From contig QUBV01000008.1 of assembly GCA_014338185.1 (NCBI GenBank), forward strand, positions 1 through 64,000: a stretch of 64,000 bases of DNA. The letters are read 5' to 3'. The position numbers and the translations under genes were made by a program. This stretch comes from Lysobacterales bacterium. Its GTDB lineage: Bacteria; Pseudomonadota; Gammaproteobacteria; Xanthomonadales; Rhodanobacteraceae. Of this stretch, positions 19,301 to 25,353 are shown piece by piece. Below the pieces are notes generated by a model that saw only the letters and a program-made list of their open reading frames with translations, was not told the DNA's origin and ran no database searches. Position 1 is the stretch's first letter; each line of letters starts with the position of its first letter.

Positions 19301-19536
19301 TCGACGACACCATCGCGCACATCGCCAAGCGGGCGCGGGTCGGCAACTGCTACGTCAACCGCAACCAGATCGGCGCGGTGGTCGGCGTGCAGCCGTTCGG
19401 TGGCGAGAACCTGTCGGGCACCGGCCCCAAGGCCGGCGGTCCGCACTATCTGCTGCGCTTCGCGACCGAGCGCACGCTCACGATCAACACCACCGCGGCC
19501 GGCGGCAACGCCTCGCTGCTGACGCTGGACGAATAG
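16387..19536 (+). CDS. putA: Bifunctional proline dehydrogenase / P5C dehydrogenase
   Basis: 1049 residues from a GTG start. The N-terminal half is the FAD-dependent proline dehydrogenase barrel (SVKLSALHPRYE, RLVKGAYWDAEIK, YPQFATHNAHT, LHGMGTDLY). The C-terminal half is an aldehyde dehydrogenase (SPWNFPLAIFMGQVAAGLAA, AETGGQNALIADSSALPEQL, and the catalytic cysteine in SAGQRCSAARV). It converts proline to glutamate via pyrroline-5-carboxylate. There is no N-terminal ribbon-helix-helix DNA-binding domain, so this is a non-regulatory, shorter PutA. The upstream in-frame extension reads unlike protein. It is divergent from ctaC across 266 bases. Confidence 0.96.
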   Translation: MSEILLPELPAAADPIWTSITAAWSRDEASAIADLLEQASLPPTERSLVLARAAELVARVRLRAGEQSVVESFMRQYDLSSEEGVLLMCVAEALLRIPDKTTADKLIRDKLGEADWKKHLGGSESVLVNASTWGLMLTGHLVNLAEETRRDFTGSFKRLIGRAGEPMIRLAVRQAMRIMGHQFVMGRNIDEALDRCAQKGYSDYRYSYDMLGEAALTQPDAERYHKAYKDAIVTLGARGPFASVIEAPSISVKLSALHPRYEVAKRARVHAELTPKVLELAQLAMKSGIGMTVDAEEADRLELSLEIIGAVFAHESLAGWNGFGLAVQAYQKRCPFVIDWLAQTARKAGRRWCVRLVKGAYWDAEIKRAQELGLVGYPVFTRKPNTDVSYLACAKRLFAAGSDLIYPQFATHNAHTIAAIHHHAQGRPFEFQRLHGMGTDLYGEVIGKDKLNVPCRVYAPVGSHEDLLPYLVRRLLENGANTSFVNRIVDESVAVEDLVADPCETVRAYPSKPHPRIPLPVGLYGQLRKNSMGVNLANDNELKALAEAVNAQRGPWQAAPLVPGAQTSEAPRDVTNPADRRQVVGQSRNADAATVEKALANAVAAQEGWDTLPAASRAAILEHAADLLEARRGEFIALCVREAGKTIPAAISEVREAVDMCRYYAAMARKLFGQPENLPGPTGESNQLFLRGRGVFVCISPWNFPLAIFMGQVAAGLAAGNAVIAKPADQTTLVGHAAVKLLHEAGVPEAVLQFVPAKGSMIGKTLLTRAEVAGVCFTGSTETAWTINRTLAARNAPIAALIAETGGQNALIADSSALPEQLVKDVVTSAFDSAGQRCSAARVLFVQEDIADKVITMLKGAMDELVVGDPAKLSTDVGPVIDPPSCANLDEHAARMAGVAKLINQAKLPPEAEHGTFFAPRAYEIASIAVLTHEVFGPALHVVRWKASELDQVIDAINATGFGLTLGIHSRVDDTIAHIAKRARVGNCYVNRNQIGAVVGVQPFGGENLSGTGPKAGGPHYLLRFATERTLTINTTAAGGNASLLTLDE

Positions 19537-19559
19537 ACCCCACCGCCACACCCCCGCGG

Positions 19560-19577
19560 CCGGCCATGGATGGCCGG
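19560..19577. repeat. Inverted repeat after putA
   Basis: CCGGCCAT-GG-ATGGCCGG, a perfect 8-base-arm inverted repeat 24 bases after the putA stop codon. It could form a short hairpin at the 3' end of the transcript, but no T-tract follows. Confidence 0.4.
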
Positions 19578-19652
19578 TGATCAGCGCACCGTTGCGGGTT
19601 TCGCCATCACAGCACGTATAGGCTCCCATGACCCCGTCATGGAGTTGCTGCG

Positions 19653-20786
19653 ATGCGCACGCTGCTGTTGTCCCTGCTGTTGGTGTTTACGGCCACGCTG
19701 GTGCCGGGTCCGGCACGGGCCGGGGTCTTTTGCGTGCGCAACCATACCGAGTTGCAGCAGGCGTTGACCGCGGCCGCGGCCTCGCCCGGCGATGATGAGA
19801 TCAGGATCCGCGAAGGCATCTACACCACCTTCAACGGCACCTTCACCTACAACGCCCAGACCACAGGCTGGCTGTGGCTCATCGGCGGCTGGTATACGGT
19901 CGACGGCAACGACTGCGCGCAGATGCGCATGGACGCCTCGCGCACGATCCTCGATGGAGCCGGCCAGAGTCGGGTGCTGCAGATACTCCTGATGCCGCCG
20001 GCGGGCACCACGCAATCGGCGCGTCTGGGCGTGATGAACCTGACGCTCGCCAACGGCTATGGCGATCCGGCCACGTTCCAGCGCGGCGGCGGCGTGCAGA
20101 TGGGCTCATACTCGGACGGCTTCACCGAACTGTGGCTCGACCATGTCATCGCCACCCACAACGATGGCTATTTCGGTGGCGGCGCCGACCTGTACGCCAA
20201 GAACGGTTTCGTGCGCATCGCCAACAGCCTGTTCGACCACAACGATGCCAGCACGACGGCATACGGCCATGCGGCGATCACCGTGGTGGCGACACCGGCC
20301 AACGTGTCGCCGGCCATCATCATCGCCAACAGCACCTTCGGCCGCGGGCGCTGCGCCGGCAACGGCACACGCGGCTGCGGTGTCGGGGTGGGACTGCCCG
20401 CGGGCGTGCACCTGGCGGTGCTCAACAGCCTGTTCCACGACAACGCGATCTCCGACCTCAACCTCGAGGGCATGGCGGTGATCGGCTTGGGCAATGGCAG
20501 TGCGGCGGCCGACTACAGCCTCATTCCGATCCTCAGCGGCAACCTGCCGCTGGCCGCCACCCATGCATTTGCCGGCGATCCGATGTTCGTCGATCCCGCC
20601 AATGGCAACTTCCGCCTGCGCGATGCGTCACCGCTCATCAACCAGGGTCTGGCGCCGCTGCCCTACTACCCGCTGGGCAGCGCCGATCTCGATGCACAAC
20701 TGCGCGTGCGATTCGATGCCGTCGATCCCGGACCCTACGAGAACCAGACCTGGGACCGGATCTTCGTCAACGGCTTCGATCCGTGA
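19653..20786 (+). CDS. Exported right-handed beta-helix protein (choice-of-anchor Q-like) with GFD tail
   Basis: 377 residues. The signal peptide is LLLSLLLVFTATLVPGPARA. The body has the rungs of a right-handed parallel beta-helix (IIIANSTFG, LAVLNSLFHDNAI). Near the end it carries GDPMFVDPANGNFRLRDASP and LINQG, the pattern of choice-of-anchor Q domains found in surface or secreted proteins. The protein finishes WDRIFVNGFDP; this ending recurs in other exported proteins of the window. GGAG lies 8 bases before the ATG. No catalytic residues were recognised, so function (polysaccharide binding or cleavage, or surface display) is open. It converges with the GH5-like gene. Confidence 0.82.
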   Translation: MRTLLLSLLLVFTATLVPGPARAGVFCVRNHTELQQALTAAAASPGDDEIRIREGIYTTFNGTFTYNAQTTGWLWLIGGWYTVDGNDCAQMRMDASRTILDGAGQSRVLQILLMPPAGTTQSARLGVMNLTLANGYGDPATFQRGGGVQMGSYSDGFTELWLDHVIATHNDGYFGGGADLYAKNGFVRIANSLFDHNDASTTAYGHAAITVVATPANVSPAIIIANSTFGRGRCAGNGTRGCGVGVGLPAGVHLAVLNSLFHDNAISDLNLEGMAVIGLGNGSAAADYSLIPILSGNLPLAATHAFAGDPMFVDPANGNFRLRDASPLINQGLAPLPYYPLGSADLDAQLRVRFDAVDPGPYENQTWDRIFVNGFDP

Positions 20787-20867
20787 AGCGCCCGACGCCG
20801 GCGCCCGCTCACGGCATCGGCGCCACGCCACCGGCGACGGCCGGCGGCATGCGCACCGCCGCTCCCG

Positions 20868-21908
20868 CTAGCCGCCGTCGAACCCGTCGGCGAAGATCGG
20901 CGGCAGATACGGCGTGAGCCAGGCCATCTGCGGCGCATCGATGCTGAAGCCGGCGCTGGGTTCGAGCGTGAACATGTAGTCGCCCCACCACGGACCGGCC
21001 GCCCACCAGGTCCAGCCGAGCCAGACGTCGGCGTTGTCCCTGAGGTGGCCGAGCGCGTTGTCGACGGCGCTGTGGCAGCCGGGATTGTCGGCGCCGGCCA
21101 ACTCGGCGAGAAAGCCCTTGTAGCCATGCGTGCGCAGCCACGCGGTCACGCCCTGCAACTGGCTGGCGCCGGTGCCGGGCGCGGCCAGGCAGGTGGTGCT
21201 GGTGCCCGAATAGTCGGCGTCGAAGTACTGATGCAGCTCGAAGGCGTAGTGGTTGCCGCTGTCGACGATGCCGAGCATCGCCACCGCATTGGGCGTGCCG
21301 TACCAGTTCTGTTCCCAGCTGTGGGCGCCGGTCCAGGCGTTGCCGGGCACGAGGACCAGCTGCTGCGCACCACTGGCGCGGATCGCCGCGATCGCGGCAT
21401 TGGCCGCGGCCAGCCACTGCTCGGTCGGCATCTGCATCGGCTCGTTCATGAGGCCGAACACCACGTGCGGGCTGGCGAGATGGTGCGTGGCCAGGCGCGA
21501 CCAGAAATCGGCGAACGCGGCATGGGGCACCGCGGGCGATCCGATCGGCACACCGCCGTAGCGGGCGAAGTTGTGCGGGTTGAGGATCACGCGGATCCCG
21601 AGCGAGGCCGCATGCGCGACCAGCGCATCGAGCGAGGCGAGGTAGTCCGCGTCGAGCGGCCCGTTCAACGTCGGCTGCATGCGTTCCCAGCGGAAGCCGA
21701 TGCGCACGATGTTCATGCCGCGCGCGTGGAAATAATCGAGTTCCTCGACGGTTGGCCAGATGTAGTCGATGCCGAGCTGCCCGGGAATCGCAGTGCCGAA
21801 CTCCGCTCCGGCGAGGTTGACGCCGCCGAACGTGTTGTTGGCCCGCGCGGCCGGAATCGCGCCAGGCAGCAGCGCGGCAGTCAACAGGATTGCAATGGTG
21901 CGATACAT
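20868..21908 (-). CDS. Secreted glycoside hydrolase, GH5/cellulase-like, with GFD tail
   Basis: 346 residues with a signal peptide (ILLTAALLPGAIPAARA). The TIM-barrel pattern of GH5 is visible: GMNIVRIGFRWERMQP at strand beta-2, VILNPHNFARYG, VFGLMNEP with the acid/base glutamate, YAFELHQYFD with the conserved histidine and tyrosine, and FLAELAGADN with the probable nucleophile glutamate. It should cleave a beta-glucan or related beta-linked polysaccharide outside the cell. It ends LPPIFADGFDGG, similar to the tails of two other exported proteins here. The start has a G-rich ribosome-binding site. Confidence 0.85.
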   Translation of the reverse strand: MYRTIAILLTAALLPGAIPAARANNTFGGVNLAGAEFGTAIPGQLGIDYIWPTVEELDYFHARGMNIVRIGFRWERMQPTLNGPLDADYLASLDALVAHAASLGIRVILNPHNFARYGGVPIGSPAVPHAAFADFWSRLATHHLASPHVVFGLMNEPMQMPTEQWLAAANAAIAAIRASGAQQLVLVPGNAWTGAHSWEQNWYGTPNAVAMLGIVDSGNHYAFELHQYFDADYSGTSTTCLAAPGTGASQLQGVTAWLRTHGYKGFLAELAGADNPGCHSAVDNALGHLRDNADVWLGWTWWAAGPWWGDYMFTLEPSAGFSIDAPQMAWLTPYLPPIFADGFDGG

Positions 21909-21977
21909 GATGCCCCCGACGGCCCGGTGCCCGGCTTCAGGTACGCAGTTTCACGGCCCGCCCCGCCACCGGCGCCC

Positions 21978-22008
21978 AAAAACGCAGCGGACACCCGCAG
22001 GTGTCCGC
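21978..22008 (-). terminator. Intrinsic terminator after the FadL-like gene
   Basis: On the minus strand GCGGACACC-TGCG-GGTGTCCGC forms a perfect 9-base stem with a 4-base loop, followed by TGCGTTTTTGG. It lies just past the stop codon of the leftward porin gene and before the GH5-like gene. Confidence 0.85.
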
Positions 22009-22059
22009 CGCCTCCCTCCCCAACCGTGGTGACCGGCGCGCGCGGCGCCGGCCCATCGC

Positions 22060-23397
22060 TCAGAACGTCATCTGGCCCGACACACCGAGCAGGTTGCCGT
22101 AGCTTTCGAAATGGCCGACCAGCGTGTCGAATGTGCTCGTGGGATGGTTGATCTTGCCATCGTCGACGAACAGGTGCACGAAGCCGGCATTGATGCGCAT
22201 GTTGTCGCTGTACTGGTAGTCCACGCCGAACGCGATCCACTTGCGCGAACCGTCGGGCACGCGTGGATCGCGGTATTCATCGACGGTCGGCGTCTGGTCG
22301 TAGGCGACGCCCGCGCGCAGGGTCCAGCGGTCGTTGAGGCGATAGTCCGCGCCCACCGAGAAGAACCAGGTGTCCTCGAAGCCGAAGATCGTCGGCCGGT
22401 TGTACATGGCCTGTGCCGGGTTGGCATAGACGATGTCGAGGCGCTCGAAGCTCGACCAGTGCGTGAAGCCGACGTCGACGCCGAAGCTCAAGCGGTCGTT
22501 GGCGGTGTGCCACCAGCTCGCACGGGCGTAGGCGGGTGTGTTGAAGTCGGCCTTGCCGCCGGTGTTCACGAACGCGCCGTTGAAGTACGGCAGCACGTTC
22601 GAGGGCACCTCGAACTTGGCCTTGCCGTCGATCACATGGTCGATCTGCGAGCGGAAGTTGAGGCCGATGCGGTCCGAATCGGTCGGCTTCCACAACAGGC
22701 CCAGGCCCCAGCCAAAGCCCCAGTCCTTGCCGGTGAGCGTGCCGCGGCCATCGGCCTCCTGCGGCAACCATGCGCCATTGGTGGGCTGGGCGAGGATGGT
22801 GCCCAGGTTGATGGCCTGGCCGAGCGTGGCGGTGGTGCGCTGGATCACGAAGCTCAGACCCACCGAAAACTCATCCGACGCACGCCATGAGCCGGACAGC
22901 GTGATCGCCGGCGACTGCAGCTTGGTGGTCTGGGCCAGGTAGCGGCCCATCCAGCGATCGTGGTACTCGGTCTGGAAGCCATAGGGCACGGTCAGCGCCG
23001 CGCCGAACACGAACTGGTCGTTGATCGGGCGGATGTAGTGGGTCGCCGGCACCGGGACCGTGGCGCCGCCATTGCCGCCGTCGTCACCCGTCAGCGGGCG
23101 TCCGAGCAGGTCGGTACCGCTGCCATGGAACTGGGTGCTGAAGTTGATGAGGGTGAGGTCGGCCTGCAGGCACGAGGTATGGAACTGGCTCATCGCAGCC
23201 GGATTGTTCACCACCACGGAACAGTCGCTGGGCGCCGCGGCCGAGCCCGCGAACGCGCGCCCGAGCCCGATGGCATTGTTTTCGGACAGCTGGAAGGCAG
23301 CGGCTTGCGCCTCGCCCGCGCCCAAGGCCATCGCCAGCGCGAACGGCAAGGCGGCAAGGGCCAGGATACCCTGGTTGCGACGATGGCTGTGCTGCAT
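22060..23397 (-). CDS. Outer membrane transport protein, FadL/OmpP1/TodX family
   Basis: 445 residues. After the signal peptide (LALAALPFALAMALGAGEAQA) the mature protein starts AAFQLSENNAIGLGRAFAGS, the FadL N-terminal hatch pattern with the family's NPA (VVNNPAAMSQF). The rest has alternating aromatic strands of a 14-stranded barrel and ends in Phe (LGVSGQMTF), as outer-membrane barrels do. The family takes up long-chain fatty acids or other hydrophobic compounds. AGGAG lies 7 bases before the chosen ATG; an upstream in-frame ATG at 23439 lacks this. A strong terminator follows. It is divergent from the esterase gene. Confidence 0.9.
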   Translation of the reverse strand: MQHSHRRNQGILALAALPFALAMALGAGEAQAAAFQLSENNAIGLGRAFAGSAAAPSDCSVVVNNPAAMSQFHTSCLQADLTLINFSTQFHGSGTDLLGRPLTGDDGGNGGATVPVPATHYIRPINDQFVFGAALTVPYGFQTEYHDRWMGRYLAQTTKLQSPAITLSGSWRASDEFSVGLSFVIQRTTATLGQAINLGTILAQPTNGAWLPQEADGRGTLTGKDWGFGWGLGLLWKPTDSDRIGLNFRSQIDHVIDGKAKFEVPSNVLPYFNGAFVNTGGKADFNTPAYARASWWHTANDRLSFGVDVGFTHWSSFERLDIVYANPAQAMYNRPTIFGFEDTWFFSVGADYRLNDRWTLRAGVAYDQTPTVDEYRDPRVPDGSRKWIAFGVDYQYSDNMRINAGFVHLFVDDGKINHPTSTFDTLVGHFESYGNLLGVSGQMTF

Positions 23398-23573
23398 ACC
23401 GCTGCTCCTCTGGCAAAAAGTGTTGGCGTGGAATGCCACGAATAGGCCGGGATATTAACGTCAACTTCACCAAGCTGGCCATCGTGCGCTGCCGCAAACG
23501 GTGGCGTATGGTTGGAGCCGCCGGCGGGTCGTGCCAGCATGCCCACCGCACCGACGTCCACGACCAGCCACCG

Positions 23574-24464
23574 ATGCCCCGCATACCGCAGTCGATCCTG
23601 TTGCCAGCCGCCCTCGCGCTCGCGGGCATGCCCTGCGCCCAGGCCGCGCAGACGGTGACCCTGCCCGCGAGCCTGTGTCCGCAATCGGACCCTTTGTTCG
23701 CAAGCGGCTTCGAAACCGCGGTGGCGATCCCGTCGCAGCCCTCGCTCGGCAGCGGCGGCGCCTACCCGGGTGCGCTGGTGCGCACCATCAACGTGGGCGG
23801 GCTGGGCACGCGCAGCTACTACCTGTACGTGCCCACGGGCTACACCCCGTCGCAGGCCTGGCCGTTGTTGCTCGCCCTGCGCGGCACCACCCTGCCCACC
23901 GCGAACGGCGCACAACAGGTGCGCAACAACTGGAGTGGCATCGCCGAGGCCGAAGGGTTCATCGTGCTTGCCCCGGTGGGCAACTCCACCCAGGGCGGCT
24001 GGGGCGCGAGCGGCGACGCCACCGAGATATCGGCCGTGCTCGACGATGCACTGGCGCACTACAACGTCGAGCGCAGTCGCATCCACCTTTGGGGCTTTTC
24101 CGCCGGTGCCCACTATGGCCATGCGCTGGCGCTGAACAATCCGCACTACTTCGCGGCTTACGCCGCCAGTGCAGGCTCGCTGGAAATGTATGCCTGCACG
24201 GACGACGGCTCGTATCCACCGACCTGCGCCGCCTTGCTCGGCTCCGTGCAGCCGAAGATCCCGGTCGACATCCACCTGGGCACGAACGACCCCCTGTACA
24301 GCCCGCCGCACACCGCGTCCGGCGATGTGCTGCGCTTCCAGGCCAACGGCTGGACGCTCAATCGCAACCTGTACTACACCGTTTTCAATGGCGGCCACAC
24401 CTACAGCGTGCCCCAGCTCGACGACACCTGGCGGCACCTGTGCCCGTTTGCCCTCGCGCAGTGA
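23574..24464 (+). CDS. Exported alpha/beta hydrolase, PHB-depolymerase/esterase-like
   Basis: 296 residues with a signal peptide (LLPAALALAGMPCAQAAQ). A catalytic triad is suggested by HLWGFSAGAHYGHAL (nucleophile Ser in GFSAG), HLGTNDPLY (Asp) and FNGGHTYS (His). RSYYLYVPTGYTPSQAWPLL is the entry pattern of the LpqC/PHB depolymerase esterase family. Between signal peptide and domain there is SDPLFASGFE, the same motif that closes other exported proteins here, found near the N-terminus instead. Likely secreted; substrate could be a polyester, feruloyl ester or similar. Confidence 0.8.
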   Translation: MPRIPQSILLPAALALAGMPCAQAAQTVTLPASLCPQSDPLFASGFETAVAIPSQPSLGSGGAYPGALVRTINVGGLGTRSYYLYVPTGYTPSQAWPLLLALRGTTLPTANGAQQVRNNWSGIAEAEGFIVLAPVGNSTQGGWGASGDATEISAVLDDALAHYNVERSRIHLWGFSAGAHYGHALALNNPHYFAAYAASAGSLEMYACTDDGSYPPTCAALLGSVQPKIPVDIHLGTNDPLYSPPHTASGDVLRFQANGWTLNRNLYYTVFNGGHTYSVPQLDDTWRHLCPFALAQ

Positions 24465-24522
24465 GGCGGGCGCCGCCCGTGCGCACCCTCCCGACATGAG
24501 CGTGCATCACGCCCGGAGCTCC

Positions 24523-25119
24523 ATGCCCAAACGCTACGATCGCGCCTACTTCGACAAGTGGTACCGCAGCCCCGCACATCGCGTGGGCTCGCGCGCGCAG
24601 CTCATGCGCAAGGTGGCGATGGTGGTGCACCTGGCCGAGCACTACCTCGCGCGGCCGCTGCGCAACGTGCTCGACGTGGGTTGTGGCGAGGCACCATGGC
24701 GCGCGCCGCTGCTGCGGCTGCGGCCGCAACTGGCCTATCGCGGCCTCGACGCGAGCCCGTATGTGGTGCAGCGTTACGGGCGCAGCCGCAACATCGGCCT
24801 CGCCAGCTTCGGCCAGCTCGGCGAGCTGCGCTTCGACACGCGTTTCGACCTCATCGTGTGCAGCGACATGCTGCACTACGTGCCCGCCGCCGAACTGCGC
24901 CGCGGCCTGGCCGGCTTCGGCGAGCTGCTCGAAGGGCTGGCCTTCATCGAGGTGTTCACGAGCGTGGACCGCGTGGCTGGCGACCTGGCCGGCTTCATCG
25001 CGCGGCCGCCGGCCTGGTATCGCGCGCGATTCCTCGATGCGGGGCTGCTCGCCTGCGGCTCCCACGCCTATCTGGGACCGCGCCTGCTCAAGTCGGTGGC
25101 GGCGCTGGAATGCTGCTGA
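24523..25119 (+). CDS. Class I SAM-dependent methyltransferase
   Basis: 198 residues. Motif I is VLDVGCGEAPWRAPLLRL, motif II-like YRGLDASPYVVQRYG, and the IV/V region reads RFDLIVCSDMLHYVPAAELRRGL. These place it among small class I methyltransferases; the substrate is not indicated. An ATG at 24496 is also in frame, but only 24523 has a GGAG close upstream, although the 4-base spacing is tight. It follows the esterase by 58 bases and might be co-transcribed with it. Confidence 0.83.
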   Translation: MPKRYDRAYFDKWYRSPAHRVGSRAQLMRKVAMVVHLAEHYLARPLRNVLDVGCGEAPWRAPLLRLRPQLAYRGLDASPYVVQRYGRSRNIGLASFGQLGELRFDTRFDLIVCSDMLHYVPAAELRRGLAGFGELLEGLAFIEVFTSVDRVAGDLAGFIARPPAWYRARFLDAGLLACGSHAYLGPRLLKSVAALECC

Positions 25120-25253
25120 GGCGTGCGCGCGACGCGCGGCGGCCCGCACGCAGCGCCGGGCCGCCGATGCGGCATGGCTCGACCTTGTCCTGACGCGGCG
25201 TGCGCGGGCTGGCGCGCCAGGCCGCCGCCGGCGTGCCCGGGCCGCATCGTCGG

Positions 25254-25287
25254 AAAAAAAAAGAGGGCCGCCAGTCCTGGCAGCCCT
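25254..25287 (-). terminator. Intrinsic terminator of the TonB receptor gene
   Basis: On the minus strand AGGGCTGCCAG and CTGGCGGCCCT pair over 11 bases (one G-T), with GA between, followed by C and nine T residues. It lies about 65 bases past the receptor stop codon. This is the strongest terminator in the window. Confidence 0.9.
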
Positions 25288-25353
25288 TGAACGACGTTGG
25301 GGGAGTGCACGCACGGTCGCCGCGCGGACGCGGCGCCGTGCTGTTCTTGGGGG

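Noticed and set aside
17965-19629. 554-codon leftward frame opposite putA
   Set aside because: Shadow of the aldehyde dehydrogenase domain; no homologous pattern.
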